This document shows, in pieces, positions 53,012 through 64,000 of a stretch of 64,000 nt of DNA (position 1 is the first letter of the stretch; every line of letters begins with the position of its first letter). The notes beneath the pieces were generated by a model. It was not told the origin of the DNA, ran no database searches, and saw nothing but the letters and a program-made list of their open reading frames with translations. The translations under genes and the position numbers were made by a program. The DNA is taken from NCBI GenBank assembly GCA_030625885.1, contig DAOUPZ010000008.1:50228-114227 (forward strand). The letters are read 5' to 3'. This DNA comes from Clostridia bacterium. GTDB taxonomy: Bacteria; Bacillota; DAOUPZ01.

Positions 53012-56000
53012 ATGGTGCATGCTGTAAAAGCTAGCCAGCGCGTACGTCGGTCTTACGGAAAGATTAATGAAGTGCTAGAGATGCCTAATTTAATCGAGAT
53101 TCAAAGGAATTCCTATGAAATTTTCTTAGATGAGGGGTTAAATGAAATTTTCAAGGATGTTTTTCCCATTCAAGATTTTACAGGTAATTTGGTTTTAGAT
53201 TATGTGGGATTTGAATTAGGTAAGCCAAAATATGATGTAGATGAATGTCGCGAAAGAGACGTTACATACTCTGCCCCCTTAAAGGTGAAAGTAAGATTGA
53301 TCACTTATGAAGAAGGTGCTATTAAAGGGATCAAAGAGCAAGAAGTGTTTATGGGAGATTTTCCCTTGATGACGGATAAGGGTACTTTTATTATTAATGG
53401 GGCTGAACGGGTTATTGTAAGTCAGTTGGTTCGTTCTCCTGGCGTGTATTTCAGTGAAGAGATGTTACCGACTGGGAAAAAAGCATTTGGAGCAACGATT
53501 ATTCCCAATAGAGGTGCTTGGTTGGAATTTGAAACGGATCCTAAAAAAGATGTTGTTTCTGTACGAATAGATCGTACCAGAAAGATTGTGGTTACCGTTC
53601 TATTACGTGCTTTAGGATATAGTTCCGATGCGGAAATTTTGGAACTTTTTGAAAACAATGTGCATATTCGTTCAACGTTAGAAAAAGATACAACCACAAA
53701 TACTGACGAGGCTTTGTTGGAAATATATAAGCGATTACGTCCTGGTGAACCACCAACAGTAGAAAATGCTAAGGCTTTATTAGAATCACTTTTCTTTGAT
53801 CCTCGTCGTTACGATTTTGCAAATGTTGGTCGGTATAAGATTAATAAAAAATTAGGGTTAGATGTTGAGCCGGATGTAAAAACATTGACTAAAGGTGATA
53901 TTCTGGGTGCGATGCAATATGTAGTCAAGCTTATTGATGGTGAGGGTGAAGTGGATGATATCGATCATTTAGGGAATCGCCGCCTTCGCTCTGTAGGAGA
54001 ACTATTGCAGAATCAGTTCCGTATTGGATTATCTCGTATGGAGCGGGTTGTACGCGAAAGAATGACAATTCAAGATATGGAGGTTGTTACCCCTCAAGCT
54101 TTAGTTAATATTCGTCCTGTTGTGGCGTCTATTAAAGAGTTTTTTGGCAGCAGTCAGCTATCTCAATTTATGGATCAAACGAATCCTTTGGCTGAATTGA
54201 CGCATAAGCGAAGACTAAGTGCATTGGGTCCTGGCGGATTAAGCCGGGAAAGAGCTGGATTTGAGGTGCGTGATGTACATCATTCCCATTATGGTAGAAT
54301 GTGTCCTATAGAAACACCTGAGGGGCCGAATATCGGGTTGATTGGTTCATTGAGTACTTATGGTCGGATTAATGAATATGGATTTATCGAGACGCCCTAT
54401 CGTAAGGTGGATGGGGAAGCAGGGAAAGTAATGGAGGAGATTGTTTATTTAACGGCAGACGAGGAAGATAAATATACGATTGCTCAAGCTAACGTTCCGT
54501 TAGATGATGACGGTTATTTTATTAATGAGCAAGTAACAGCTCGGCATAAGCACGAAACCATATATGTTCCTCATAATGCAGTTGATTTTATGGACGTCTC
54601 TCCAAAACAGGTTGTATCGGTTGCGACAGCGCTCATTCCTTTTTTGGAGCATGATGATGCCAATAGAGCCTTGATGGGTGCCAACATGCAGCGGCAGGCT
54701 GTACCATTGTTGCGTCCGAAGGCGCCTTATATAGGTACAGGAATGGAGGCGAAGTCGGCACGAGATTCAGGTGTTATGATTTTGGCTAGAAATGCTGGGA
54801 TGATCGAACGGGTAGCGGGTGACGAAATTCTGATTAGAAACGATGAAGGGCTGATTGATCGTTATCCGTTGGTAAAATTCAGACGTTCTAATCAAGGAAC
54901 CTGTATTGATCAAAGGCCGATTGTTTATAAAGGTGACAGAGTGGAAAAAGGCCAGACACTAGCCGATGGTACGTCTACTGAAAGTGGCGAACTGGCTCTG
55001 GGAAACAATGTATTAGTTGCTTATATGACATGGGAAGGGTATAACTATGAAGATGCCATCCTTCTCAGTGAAAGACTGGTAAAAGAAGATGTATTTACAT
55101 CTATTCATATAGAAGAACACGAAATTGATGCGAGAGATACAAAATTAGGACCTGAAGAAATAACTCGAGAAATTCCCAATGTTGGGGAAGATGCACTGAA
55201 GAATTTGGATGATCGAGGAATTATACGTGTAGGTGCAGAAGTTCATCCTGGGGATATATTAGTTGGTAAAGTAACGCCTAAAGGAGAAACTGAACTGACA
55301 CCTGAAGAAAGATTATTAAGAGCGATTTTTGGTGAAAAAGCGCGTGAGGTTCGAGATACTTCGTTGCGGGTTCCTCATGGTGAAAGTGGTATTGTTGTAG
55401 ATGTTAAGGTGTTTACGCGAGAAAATGGTGACGAGCTTCCGCCGGGTGTTAACGAAATGGTTCGGGTTTATTTAGCACAGAAGAGAAAGATTTCTCAAGG
55501 GGATAAAATGGCAGGTCGTCATGGAAATAAAGGGGTTATTTCTCGTATCATGCCGGAAGAGAACATGCCTTTCTTACCGGATGGAACGCCTGTTGAAATT
55601 GTACTGAATCCTTTGGGAGTTCCTTCCCGGATGAATATTGGTCAAATTTTAGAAACTCATTTGGGTATGGCTGCTAGAGCATTAGGGATTCGAATCGCAA
55701 CGCCTGTTTTTGACGGGGCAAGTGAAGAAGATATTCAAAATGCGCTAGTAGAGTCAAATTTATCACAGAATGGTAAGACTGTTCTCCACGATGGACGTAC
55801 GGGAGAGCCATTTGATAATGAAATTACAGTTGGCGTAACCCATATGTTGAAACTTCACCATTTGGTTGACGACAAGATTCATGCACGCTCAACAGGACCT
55901 TACTCCCTTGTTACACAACAACCTCTTGGTGGGAAAGCTCAGTTTGGAGGACAACGATTTGGGGAAATGGAAGTATGGGCGCTTGAAGCGTATGGCGCTG

Positions 56001-56398
56001 CTTATACCTTGCAAGAACTTCTTACCGTTAAATCGGATGATGTCGTGGGCCGGGTTAAAACCTACGAGGCAATTGTTAAAGGTGAAAATATTCCGGAACC
56101 AGGTGTTCCTGAATCTTTCAAAGTATTAATTAAAGAGTTACAAAGTTTAGGATTGGATGTAAATATTTTGTCCGAGGAAAACAAGAAAATTGAAATGAAG
56201 GAAGAAGATGGGGGAGACTTGGTACAAATTATCAATGAAGATGATCAAATAGAAGATTTATCAGTAGAAGATGACAATCAAATTGATGATGAACAAGTTG
56301 AAGAATTAAACGATGAATTATTTGAAGAAGAAATGGTTTTTGGACAGAATGATGAAGAAGATTTCATTATTGAAGAGGTTGAAGACGAAGATTTATAA
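53012..56398 (+). CDS. rpoB: RNA polymerase beta subunit
   Basis: An 1128-aa beta subunit, complete. The rifampicin-binding cluster reads [33 protein letters not shown], the sensitive wild-type form. [11 protein letters not shown] and the C-terminal clamp [28 protein letters not shown] are intact. The last 60 or so residues form a very acidic tail ([20 protein letters not shown]...). ATG 53012 follows AAGGGGTG; the frame is open 45 bases further upstream but lacks a ribosome binding site. Confidence 0.97.
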   Translation: MVHAVKASQRVRRSYGKINEVLEMPNLIEIQRNSYEIFLDEGLNEIFKDVFPIQDFTGNLVLDYVGFELGKPKYDVDECRERDVTYSAPLKVKVRLITYEEGAIKGIKEQEVFMGDFPLMTDKGTFIINGAERVIVSQLVRSPGVYFSEEMLPTGKKAFGATIIPNRGAWLEFETDPKKDVVSVRIDRTRKIVVTVLLRALGYSSDAEILELFENNVHIRSTLEKDTTTNTDEALLEIYKRLRPGEPPTVENAKALLESLFFDPRRYDFANVGRYKINKKLGLDVEPDVKTLTKGDILGAMQYVVKLIDGEGEVDDIDHLGNRRLRSVGELLQNQFRIGLSRMERVVRERMTIQDMEVVTPQALVNIRPVVASIKEFFGSSQLSQFMDQTNPLAELTHKRRLSALGPGGLSRERAGFEVRDVHHSHYGRMCPIETPEGPNIGLIGSLSTYGRINEYGFIETPYRKVDGEAGKVMEEIVYLTADEEDKYTIAQANVPLDDDGYFINEQVTARHKHETIYVPHNAVDFMDVSPKQVVSVATALIPFLEHDDANRALMGANMQRQAVPLLRPKAPYIGTGMEAKSARDSGVMILARNAGMIERVAGDEILIRNDEGLIDRYPLVKFRRSNQGTCIDQRPIVYKGDRVEKGQTLADGTSTESGELALGNNVLVAYMTWEGYNYEDAILLSERLVKEDVFTSIHIEEHEIDARDTKLGPEEITREIPNVGEDALKNLDDRGIIRVGAEVHPGDILVGKVTPKGETELTPEERLLRAIFGEKAREVRDTSLRVPHGESGIVVDVKVFTRENGDELPPGVNEMVRVYLAQKRKISQGDKMAGRHGNKGVISRIMPEENMPFLPDGTPVEIVLNPLGVPSRMNIGQILETHLGMAARALGIRIATPVFDGASEEDIQNALVESNLSQNGKTVLHDGRTGEPFDNEITVGVTHMLKLHHLVDDKIHARSTGPYSLVTQQPLGGKAQFGGQRFGEMEVWALEAYGAAYTLQELLTVKSDDVVGRVKTYEAIVKGENIPEPGVPESFKVLIKELQSLGLDVNILSEENKKIEMKEEDGGDLVQIINEDDQIEDLSVEDDNQIDDEQVEELNDELFEEEMVFGQNDEEDFIIEEVEDEDL

Positions 56399-56529
56399 GT
56401 AATGCTGATATACAGCATATTCAATTAAGGCATGTTTGAAAAAATAACAAGCCAGTATACGCTTCTATTTTGCTTCTCTGAATTGTTATTTTTTTCATAA
56501 GCCTAAAAAACCAGAAGGGGGATTCGCTG

Positions 56530-59500
56530 GTGTTAGATGTAAACAATTTTGACCGTATGGGTATAGGGTTGGCTTCACCGGAAATGATTCGTGGATGGTC
56601 TAGTGGAGAGGTAAAGAAGCCGGAAACGATTAATTACCGGACGTTGAAACCTGAAAGAGATGGTCTCTTTTGTGAGAAAATATTCGGACCAACTAAAGAT
56701 TGGGAATGTCATTGTGGGAAGTATAAACGTATTCGTTACAAAGGGATTATTTGTGATCGTTGTGGGGTAGAAGTTACTACTTCTAAAGTAAGACGTGAAC
56801 GTTTGGCTCATATAGAATTGGCTGCCCCTGTTTCTCATATTTGGTACTTTAAAGGTATTCCCAGTAGAATGGGGTTGCTTTTGGATATGTCTCCCCGCTC
56901 ATTAGAAAAGGTACTTTATTTTATTTCATATATTGTAATTGATCCCGGAGAAACACCCCTCATGAAAAAACAGCTTCTTAGTGAAGTTGAGTACCGTGAA
57001 TACCGAGAGAAGTATGGTAATTTATTTAAAGCGGCTATGGGTGCGGAGGCAGTTAAAAAATTACTAGAAGAAATTGTTCTGGATGAAATGGCTAAAGAAT
57101 TACGTGTAGAACTTAATGAATCAAGTGGGCAGCGTAAGATTCGAGCAACACGTCGTCTTGAAGTTGTAGAATCCTTTTTGGAATCTAATAATCGTCCAGA
57201 ATGGATGATTTTAGATGTTGTACCTGTTATTCCACCGGAACTCAGACCGATGGTTCAATTAGACGGGGGGCGTTTTGCGACATCTGACCTCAATGATTTA
57301 TATAGACGTGTGATTAACCGTAATAATCGGTTAAAACGTCTTTTGGATTTAGGAGCGCCTGATATTATCGTCCGTAATGAAAAGAGAATGCTGCAGGAAG
57401 CGGTAGATGCTTTAATTGATAATGGACGGCGTGGAAGACCGGTTACAGGACCAGGTAATCGTCCTTTGAAATCTTTAAGTGATATGCTGAAAGGGAAACA
57501 AGGACGGTTCCGTCAGAATTTACTGGGAAAACGGGTGGATTATTCAGGACGTTCCGTTATCGTGGTTGGACCGGAGCTTAAGTTTCACCAATGCGGCTTG
57601 CCGAAAGAAATGGCGCTGGAATTATTCAAACCATTTGTCATGAAAGAATTGGTAAGTAATGGTCATGCGCAGAATATTAAAAATGCGAAAAAATTAATAG
57701 AGCGATTACGTCCTGAAGTATGGGATGTATTGGAAGAAGTGATTAAAGAACATCCCGTTATGCTAAATCGGGCACCTACTTTGCATCGATTGGGGATTCA
57801 AGCATTTGAGCCTGTTTTAGTTCGTGGACGTGCAATAAAACTTCATCCTTTGGTTTGTACGGCATATAATGCTGACTTTGACGGGGATCAAATGGCAGTA
57901 CACGTTCCACTGTCAGCAGAAGCTCAGGCAGAGGCAAGAATTTTAATGTTATCTGCTCATAATATCCTTAATCCTAAAGATGGTAAACCGGTTTGTACAC
58001 CGACTCAAGATATGGTTTTAGGTACTTACTACTTAACGATTGAGCGGAAAGGTGCTAAGGGAGAAGGAATGATTTTTTCGTCTCCTAAAGAAGCAATCTT
58101 AGCATATGAACAAGGTGCCGTTCATCTTCAGGCAATTGTTCAGGTGCGAATGAATGGTGAACGGATTAAAACGACGACAGGCCGTGTTATTTATAATAGT
58201 GCACTTCCTGAAGGCTTTCCATACGTAAACTATATTGTTGGCAAAAAAGCTTTGGGGAATATTGTTGATTTATGTTACCGTAAATACGGAAGCACTATGA
58301 CTGCGCATACCCTTGATGAGATTAAAAGTTTAGGTTTTAAATTCTCGACGCAGGCGGGTATGACAGTTGGTATTAATGATATTCAAGTTCCAGGAGAGAA
58401 GAAAGAGATCTTAGCTACTGCCGATGAGCAAGTTAATAAAATTGAGCGTCGCTTCCGTCGTGGTTTGATTACAGATGACGAACGGTATAAAAAGGTAATT
58501 GATATTTGGACGCAGGCAACTGATGATGTTACAGATGCGTTAATGGAAACACTGGATGAATTCAATCCTGTATACATGATGGCGAATTCTGGTGCTCGTG
58601 GTAATAAACAACAGATACGTCAATTGGCTGGTATGCGTGGGTTGATGGCTGATCCATCGGGACGAATTATTGACTTACCTATCAAAGCAAACTTCCGTGA
58701 AGGATTAACGGTACTGGAATACTTTATTTCTACTCATGGTGCACGTAAAGGGCTAGCTGATACGGCACTGAGAACAGCAGACTCAGGGTACTTAACGCGC
58801 CGTCTGGTTGATGTGTCTCAGGATGTTATTGTAAGAGAAGTAGATTGTGGTACCCACCTGGGCATAGAAGTAGCTGATATAACTGGAAACATTGAAAAGT
58901 TAGATGAGCGTATTGTAGGTCGGATCGCGTTAGAGGATATTATACATCCAGAAACAGGAGATGTTATTGTTTCCGCTAATGAAGAAGTTTCTGAAGAAGA
59001 TGCTGAAGTAATTGTTAATGCAGGTATTAAGAAAGTTAAAATCAGATCTGTCTTAACCTGTAAATCTAAACATGGTGTATATGTTAAATGTTATGGTCGC
59101 AATTTAGCAACAGGTCATATGGTAGATATTGGGGAGGCAGTTGGAATCATTGCTGCTCAATCTATTGGTGAGCCTGGTACGCAGCTTACAATGCGTACAT
59201 TCCACACAGGTGGGGTTGCCGGAGATGATATTACTCAAGGTCTTCCTCGGATTGAAGAACTTTTTGAGGCTAGAAAACCAAAAGGGCAAGCTATTATTGC
59301 TGAATTTGATGGGATTGTTAAAGTAAGGGAAACGAAAACAAAAAAAGAGGTTGAAGTGATTCCAGAGCAAGGAGAAAGTAAACTGTATACCATTCCTTTT
59401 GGAGCTCGTATAAAAGTTAAAAACGACATGAGGGTTGAGGCTGGAGATGAGTTAACAGAAGGATCTATTAATCCTCACGATATGCTTAGTGTAAAAGGTG

Positions 59501-59973
59501 TTCGTGGTGTTCAGACCTATTTACTTCAGGAAGTTCAAAAGGTATATCGTATGCAAGGTGTTCATATTAACGACAAGCATATTGAGGTGATTGTTCGTCA
59601 GATGCTTCGTAAGGTAAAAGTTGAAGATGCCGGAGATGCACGTTTGTTACCTGGGGGTTTAGTTGATATTTTTGAGTTTGAAGCGGAAAACCAAAAGGCA
59701 AGAGAGTTGGATGGAGAACCAGCTGTCGCACGTTCTGTTCTTCTAGGAATTACCAAGGCTTCATTGGCTACAGACTCTTTCTTATCTGCAGCTTCATTCC
59801 AGGAAACGACTCGTGTGTTAACGGATGCGGCAATGAAAGGGAAGCGTGATGATTTAGTAGGATTGAAGGAAAATGTTATAATTGGGAAGCTGATTCCAGC
59901 AGGAACAGGGATGCCTAAGTGTCAACGTGTAGAAATACATCAGGCGGATGAAGAACCAAACCAAAACAGTTAA
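56530..59973 (+). CDS. rpoC: RNA polymerase beta' subunit
   Basis: An 1147-aa beta' subunit. The N-terminal zinc site [20 protein letters not shown], the catalytic [10 protein letters not shown] (about residue 447), the bridge-helix region and the second zinc region (CGTHLG...[13 protein letters not shown]) are intact. It starts with GTG, nine bases after AGAAGGGGG. It forms the active site of RNA polymerase with RpoB. Confidence 0.97.
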   Translation: MLDVNNFDRMGIGLASPEMIRGWSSGEVKKPETINYRTLKPERDGLFCEKIFGPTKDWECHCGKYKRIRYKGIICDRCGVEVTTSKVRRERLAHIELAAPVSHIWYFKGIPSRMGLLLDMSPRSLEKVLYFISYIVIDPGETPLMKKQLLSEVEYREYREKYGNLFKAAMGAEAVKKLLEEIVLDEMAKELRVELNESSGQRKIRATRRLEVVESFLESNNRPEWMILDVVPVIPPELRPMVQLDGGRFATSDLNDLYRRVINRNNRLKRLLDLGAPDIIVRNEKRMLQEAVDALIDNGRRGRPVTGPGNRPLKSLSDMLKGKQGRFRQNLLGKRVDYSGRSVIVVGPELKFHQCGLPKEMALELFKPFVMKELVSNGHAQNIKNAKKLIERLRPEVWDVLEEVIKEHPVMLNRAPTLHRLGIQAFEPVLVRGRAIKLHPLVCTAYNADFDGDQMAVHVPLSAEAQAEARILMLSAHNILNPKDGKPVCTPTQDMVLGTYYLTIERKGAKGEGMIFSSPKEAILAYEQGAVHLQAIVQVRMNGERIKTTTGRVIYNSALPEGFPYVNYIVGKKALGNIVDLCYRKYGSTMTAHTLDEIKSLGFKFSTQAGMTVGINDIQVPGEKKEILATADEQVNKIERRFRRGLITDDERYKKVIDIWTQATDDVTDALMETLDEFNPVYMMANSGARGNKQQIRQLAGMRGLMADPSGRIIDLPIKANFREGLTVLEYFISTHGARKGLADTALRTADSGYLTRRLVDVSQDVIVREVDCGTHLGIEVADITGNIEKLDERIVGRIALEDIIHPETGDVIVSANEEVSEEDAEVIVNAGIKKVKIRSVLTCKSKHGVYVKCYGRNLATGHMVDIGEAVGIIAAQSIGEPGTQLTMRTFHTGGVAGDDITQGLPRIEELFEARKPKGQAIIAEFDGIVKVRETKTKKEVEVIPEQGESKLYTIPFGARIKVKNDMRVEAGDELTEGSINPHDMLSVKGVRGVQTYLLQEVQKVYRMQGVHINDKHIEVIVRQMLRKVKVEDAGDARLLPGGLVDIFEFEAENQKARELDGEPAVARSVLLGITKASLATDSFLSAASFQETTRVLTDAAMKGKRDDLVGLKENVIIGKLIPAGTGMPKCQRVEIHQADEEPNQNS

Positions 59974-60000
59974 AGTTATAGAAAAATAGGTTCAAAACCC

Positions 60001-60029
60001 TTGACACTTTAGCTTTATAATGGTACACT
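60001..60029 (+). promoter_or_regulatory. sigma-A promoter of the rpsL operon
   Basis: TTGACA (60001-60006), 17 bases, TACACT (60024-60029). Confidence 0.7.
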
Positions 60030-60095
60030 TGCTGAGTGCGCAAAATTTCTTTCTTCTATATTGGAATTGAGAGATAGAAGCAGGGAGGCATAAGA

Positions 60096-60353
60096 TTGAG
60101 TATTGAAGAGCTGAAAAAGGCTCAAAAAAAGGTTGTAGGTACGAAACAAACAATAAAATCACTTGAAAAACATAGTGAACATGTGGATAAGGTTTATATT
60201 GCAAAAGATGCAGAAGACCATGTAATCCAGCCCATACAGCAATTGGCTCAAACAAAGCAGGTGGAAATTGTTTTTGTTAATAGTATGCATGAATTAGGTC
60301 AAATGTGTGGGATAAAAGTGAAAGCAGCTGTTGCTGCGATCTTGGGAAAGTAG
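60096..60353 (+). CDS. L7Ae-family ribosomal/RNA-binding protein (YbxF-like)
   Basis: An 85-aa L7Ae/L30e-fold protein ([53 protein letters not shown]), which in Gram-positives binds kink-turn RNAs. It starts with TTG after AGGGAGGC. It stands between rpoC and rpsL, the usual place of ybxF/rplGB. Confidence 0.92.
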   Translation: MSIEELKKAQKKVVGTKQTIKSLEKHSEHVDKVYIAKDAEDHVIQPIQQLAQTKQVEIVFVNSMHELGQMCGIKVKAAVAAILGK

Positions 60354-60447
60354 GATTAGAATTTGTTTTTGCCCCTTTGTCGTGCAAAGCAGAGGGGCAA
60401 GAGCTTTTCTTTTGTTTATACATTGGGAGGAAGGAGGTGTGTGCAAA

Positions 60448-60822
60448 GTGCCAACTATTAGCCAATTAGTAAGAAAAGGGAGAGAAGTTTCAGAAAAAAA
60501 ATCAACTGCGCCAGCTTTAAAGGAATGCCCACAAAAAAGAGGCGTATGTACAAGAGTTTATACGACTACTCCTAAAAAGCCTAATTCAGCCTTAAGAAAG
60601 GTGGCCAGAGTACGGCTAACGAATGGGATTGAAGTAACTTCCTATATCCCAGGAATAGGTCATAACCTGCAAGAACACTCCGTTGTTCTAATTAGGGGTG
60701 GAAGAGTAAAGGATTTACCTGGGGTTCGTTATCATATTGTTCGTGGTGCGCTTGATACATCAGGTGTTCAAGATCGCAAGCAATCACGGTCAAAATATGG
60801 TTCCAAAAGACCCAAAAAATAA
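60448..60822 (+). CDS. rpsL: 30S ribosomal protein S12
   Basis: A 124-aa S12 ([61 protein letters not shown]). The streptomycin-determining lysines are wild type. GTG 60448 after AAGGAGGTG is the start. A hairpin of TTGCCCCT/AGGGGCAA (about 60367-60401) lies in the 94-base leader. Confidence 0.96.
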   Translation: MPTISQLVRKGREVSEKKSTAPALKECPQKRGVCTRVYTTTPKKPNSALRKVARVRLTNGIEVTSYIPGIGHNLQEHSVVLIRGGRVKDLPGVRYHIVRGALDTSGVQDRKQSRSKYGSKRPKK

Positions 60823-60879
60823 TTTGATAATAACACGAGTCGCTTAAAAATTATCAATGGCAACAAAGGGGGGAAATGA

Positions 60880-61350
60880 ATGCCTAGAAGAGGGAATATA
60901 CCTAAGAGAGAGGTTTTAGCTGATCCTAAATATAATAGTGAGTTGATTTCAAAGCTCATTAATACCATCATGTTAGATGGGAAGAAGGGTGTAGCAGAAT
61001 CTATTGCCTATAATGCTTTTGAAATCATTGAAAGTAAAACAGATAAAGATCCAATGGAAGTGTTTGAAGAAGCAATAAAGAATATTATGCCGGTTTTAGA
61101 AGTGAAATCAAGACGGGTTGGTGGGGCAACTTACCAAGTGCCAATTGAAGTAAAACCGGATCGTCGTCAAACTTTAGGATTACGTTGGTTGTTAACTTAT
61201 ACTAAGAAGCGCGGCGAAAAAACCATGAAAGAAAGATTAGCTGCTGAAATTATGGATGCTGCTAATAATACAGGTGCATCTGTTAAAAAGAAAGAAGATA
61301 CCCATAAAATGGCAGAAGCTAACAAAGCCTTTGCACATTATAGATGGTAA
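60880..61350 (+). CDS. rpsG: 30S ribosomal protein S7
   Basis: A 156-aa S7 ([35 protein letters not shown]...[12 protein letters not shown]). AAAGGGGGG precedes the ATG. It nucleates assembly of the 30S head. Confidence 0.97.
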   Translation: MPRRGNIPKREVLADPKYNSELISKLINTIMLDGKKGVAESIAYNAFEIIESKTDKDPMEVFEEAIKNIMPVLEVKSRRVGGATYQVPIEVKPDRRQTLGLRWLLTYTKKRGEKTMKERLAAEIMDAANNTGASVKKKEDTHKMAEANKAFAHYRW

Positions 61351-61388
61351 TGGTTTTTTCTTGAACAGAAAAAGAAAGGATGAAAATA

Positions 61389-63464
61389 GTGAGCAGAGAA
61401 ATAGCGCTTAACAAGACACGTAATATTGGTATTATGGCACATATTGATGCTGGGAAAACTACAACAACGGAAAGAATTTTATTTTATACTGGCCGAGTTC
61501 ACCGTTTGGGTGAAGTGCATGATGGTGCTGCTACTATGGATTGGATGGTACAGGAACAAGAAAGAGGTATTACAATTACCTCAGCTGCTACAACTTGTCA
61601 TTGGAGAGATCATGGTATTAATATAATAGACACACCCGGCCACGTGGACTTTACTGTTGAAGTAGAACGTTCCTTACGGGTTTTGGATGGTGCTGTTGCT
61701 GTTTTTTGCTCTGTTGGTGGTGTGGAACCCCAGTCTGAAACGGTATGGCGACAAGCTGATAAATACCGTGTACCACGAATTGCTTACATCAATAAAATGG
61801 ATCGAACGGGAGCAGATTTCAATCGCGGCGTAGATATGATCAGAGATCGTCTAAAAGCAAATGCGATTCCTATTCAAATACCAATCGGTGCTGAGGACAA
61901 TTTCCGAGGTATTATTGATTTGATTTCGCAAAAGGCAGTTATGTATAAAGATGATTTGGGTCAGGAACGAGAAGTGGTTGACATCCCAGAAGAACATCAA
62001 GATATTGCTGCAAAATACCGGGAAGAATTACTGGAAGCTGTGGCAGAACAAGACGATAAATTGATGGAAAAGTATTTAGAGGGAGAAGAACTGGAAGAAA
62101 CAGAAATAAAGGCAGCAATCCGCCAGGCTACCATTGATGTGAAGATCATACCCGTTGTATGCGGTTCTTCATTTAAAAACAAAGGTGTTCAGTTATTGCT
62201 GGATGCGGTCATTGATTATATGCCATCCCCGCTTGATATTCCTGCTATTAAAGGGGTAAGACCAGATGAGGATGAGATGGTAGAAAAACCTGCAGATGAT
62301 AACGAAACATTTTCAGCATTAGCCTTTAAAATCGCAACTGATCCTTATGTAGGAAAATTGGCTTTCTTCAGAGTTTACTCAGGTGTTTTAAAAACAGGTT
62401 CTTATGTTTATAATTCTACTAAGGGCAAAAGAGAAAGAATTGGTCGAATCCTGAAAATGCATGCCAATCATCGTGAAGAAGTGTCTGAAGTCTATGCAGG
62501 CGATTTAGCAGCTGCTGTTGGACTTAAGAATACAACAACAGGAGATACCCTTTGTGATGAAGATGATCCTGTAATTTTGGAATCAATGGAATTTCCTGAA
62601 CCGGTAATTGATATTGCTATAGAGCCAAAAACAAAAGCGGATCAAGATAAGTTAGGTGTTGCCTTAGCCAAATTGGCTGAAGAAGATCCGACCTTCCGGG
62701 TACACACCGATGAAGAAACAGGACAGACAATTATTTCCGGGATGGGAGAATTACATCTGGAAATCATTGTTGATCGTCTCTTAAGAGAATTTAAAGTAGA
62801 AGCTAATATTGGTAAACCTCAGGTTGCCTACAAGGAAACAATCCGCAAAACAGTTCAAGTTGAAGGAAAGTTTGTCCGTCAAAGTGGTGGACGTGGTCAA
62901 TATGGTCATGTATGGTTAGAATTAGAACCAATGGAACCAGGACAGGGTTTCGAGTTTACAAATGCTATTGTAGGTGGCGCTATTCCTAAAGAATATATTC
63001 CTGCTGTTGAAAATGGTATCAAGGAAGCAATGAGCACAGGTATTTTAGCTGGATATCCAGTTGTGGATGTTAAAGCAAAACTTTACGATGGTTCATATCA
63101 TGATGTCGATTCCTCAGAAATGGCTTTCAAGATTGCTGGATCTATGGCCTTTAAAAATGGCTGCCAAAAGGCTCAACCCGTTATTTTAGAACCCATTATG
63201 AAAGTTGAAGTGGTTGCTCCCGAAGAATATTTAGGAGATGTAATGGGTGATGTCAATGGACGACGGGGTCGTATTGAAGGAATGGAACCTCGTAATGGTA
63301 TGCAAGTGGTAAATGCTTATGTGCCATTGGCGCAAATGTTTGGTTATGCTACAGATTTGCGTTCTAAGACACAGGGAAGAGCAACTTATTCTATGGAAAT
63401 TTCTCATTATGAACCCGTACCTAAAACGCTGGCTGAGGAAATTATCGCTAAAGTAAAAGGCTAA
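61389..63464 (+). CDS. fusA: elongation factor G
   Basis: A 691-aa EF-G. G motifs are [15 protein letters not shown] (P-loop), [17 protein letters not shown] and NKMD; domains II to V follow with GGRGQYGHV and a normal C-terminus. I chose GTG 61389 ([13 protein letters not shown]...), eight bases after GAAAGGA. The ATG at 61380 overlaps that ribosome binding site. Confidence 0.96.
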   Translation: MSREIALNKTRNIGIMAHIDAGKTTTTERILFYTGRVHRLGEVHDGAATMDWMVQEQERGITITSAATTCHWRDHGINIIDTPGHVDFTVEVERSLRVLDGAVAVFCSVGGVEPQSETVWRQADKYRVPRIAYINKMDRTGADFNRGVDMIRDRLKANAIPIQIPIGAEDNFRGIIDLISQKAVMYKDDLGQEREVVDIPEEHQDIAAKYREELLEAVAEQDDKLMEKYLEGEELEETEIKAAIRQATIDVKIIPVVCGSSFKNKGVQLLLDAVIDYMPSPLDIPAIKGVRPDEDEMVEKPADDNETFSALAFKIATDPYVGKLAFFRVYSGVLKTGSYVYNSTKGKRERIGRILKMHANHREEVSEVYAGDLAAAVGLKNTTTGDTLCDEDDPVILESMEFPEPVIDIAIEPKTKADQDKLGVALAKLAEEDPTFRVHTDEETGQTIISGMGELHLEIIVDRLLREFKVEANIGKPQVAYKETIRKTVQVEGKFVRQSGGRGQYGHVWLELEPMEPGQGFEFTNAIVGGAIPKEYIPAVENGIKEAMSTGILAGYPVVDVKAKLYDGSYHDVDSSEMAFKIAGSMAFKNGCQKAQPVILEPIMKVEVVAPEEYLGDVMGDVNGRRGRIEGMEPRNGMQVVNAYVPLAQMFGYATDLRSKTQGRATYSMEISHYEPVPKTLAEEIIAKVKG

Positions 63465-63518
63465 GGATTGTCTAAAGCTAATCATTTAAAATTATAATTT
63501 TAAGGAGGATGTACAAGA

Positions 63519-64000
63519 ATGGGTAAGGCAAAATTTGAAAGAACGAAACCACATGTTAACATTGGAACAATTGGTCACGTTGACCATGGTAAAACAACTT
63601 TAACAGCAGCCATTACAAAAGTAATTTCATCAGTAGGTGGCGCTGAATTTAAGGATTACGCAGAAATTGACGCGGCTCCTGAGGAAAGAGAAAGAGGAAT
63701 TACAATCAATACTGCTCATGTTGAGTATGAAACAGAGACGCGTCATTATGCACACGTTGACTGTCCAGGTCATGCTGACTACGTTAAAAACATGATCACT
63801 GGTGCAGCACAAATGGACGGTTCCATCTTGGTTGTATCTGCAGCTGATGGTCCTATGCCACAAACAAGAGAACACATCTTACTTTCCCGTCAGGTAGGGG
63901 TACCTTACATTGTTGTATTCCTAAACAAATCAGATCAAGTAGATGATCCTGAATTATTAGAGTTGGTTGAAATGGAAGTAAGAGAATTATTAAGTGAATA
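63519..64000 (+). CDS. tuf: elongation factor Tu (3' end outside window)
   Basis: The first 160 residues of EF-Tu: [48 protein letters not shown] and [10 protein letters not shown] (the G4 motif NKxD has Ser where NKCD is common). TAAGGAGGATG precedes the ATG. The reading frame runs off the window. Confidence 0.97.
   Translation, partial: MGKAKFERTKPHVNIGTIGHVDHGKTTLTAAITKVISSVGGAEFKDYAEIDAAPEERERGITINTAHVEYETETRHYAHVDCPGHADYVKNMITGAAQMDGSILVVSAADGPMPQTREHILLSRQVGVPYIVVFLNKSDQVDDPELLELVEMEVRELLSE

Noticed and set aside
1-64000. CRISPR arrays, prophage genes or insertion-sequence transposases
   Set aside because: No array of regularly spaced repeats and no recognisable transposase, integrase or phage structural gene was seen.

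Overview
The window reads as a chromosomal segment of a low-GC anaerobic Firmicute, most likely a Clostridia-class (Peptococcaceae-like) bacterium. The basis is the AT-rich composition, strong AGGAGG ribosome binding sites with many GTG/TTG starts, T-box and c-di-GMP-I leader RNAs, and the order rpmG-tRNA(Trp)-secE-nusG-rplKA-rplJL-rpoBC-L7Ae-rpsL-rpsG-fusA-tuf. It also carries an oxygen-sensitive tungsten-type aldehyde:ferredoxin oxidoreductase. The species cannot be named from the sequence alone. Almost every gene is on the + strand; the exception is an NhaC-type antiporter at 41964-43547.

Left part (1-12 kb): a GGDEF-EAL protein cut by the window edge; a phenylacetate-CoA ligase behind a T-box whose best-fitting specifier is UUC (Phe); a J-domain protein; a UbiB-family kinase; the PhoP/PhoR two-component pair with a YkvA-like protein; and a LysR regulator with a YeiH-type exporter. 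From 12 to 21.4 kb lies phosphate uptake (pstS, pstCAB, phoU). Two clear 11-bp-periodic PhoP-box arrays precede pstS and pstC, and a weaker one precedes a Na/Pi symporter at 27.2 kb. A c-di-GMP layer is woven in: one GEMM-I riboswitch before an 81-aa orphan protein, a second before a chemotaxis receptor, then an HD-GYP phosphodiesterase.

From 21.4 to 29 kb are an ArsR regulator with a CoA-disulfide-reductase-like flavoprotein, a methyltransferase, a CapA protein, a PIN-PhoH ATPase and the Na/Pi symporter. Several of these genes are separated by very long, perfect palindromic terminators.

The most unusual region is 29-48 kb. A ThiF/MoeB-like E1 enzyme is followed by an rpoN gene and an AcoR-like sigma-54 activator. 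Next come a ferredoxin subunit and the tungsten-type aldehyde oxidoreductase, then a second rpoN and a second, closely similar activator. After these lie an amidohydrolase that has lost key active-site residues, NhaC, two MoaD-like small proteins, a CPA2 antiporter and a putrescine-type aminotransferase. Five sites match the sigma-54 consensus with exact GG-N10-GC spacing. They precede activator 1, the ferredoxin/AOR pair, each MoaD gene and (on the - strand) nhaC. A perfect 11-bp inverted repeat lies between the divergent nhaC and moaD promoters and is a candidate enhancer. I infer a self-contained sigma-54 regulon for aldehyde/amine oxidation with its own cofactor sulfur-carrier supply.

The right end (48.5-64 kb) is the conserved translation/transcription cluster. 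It shows two L1-type mRNA hairpins (before rplK and rplA), an L10 leader with attenuator, and good sigma-A promoters. It ends inside tuf.
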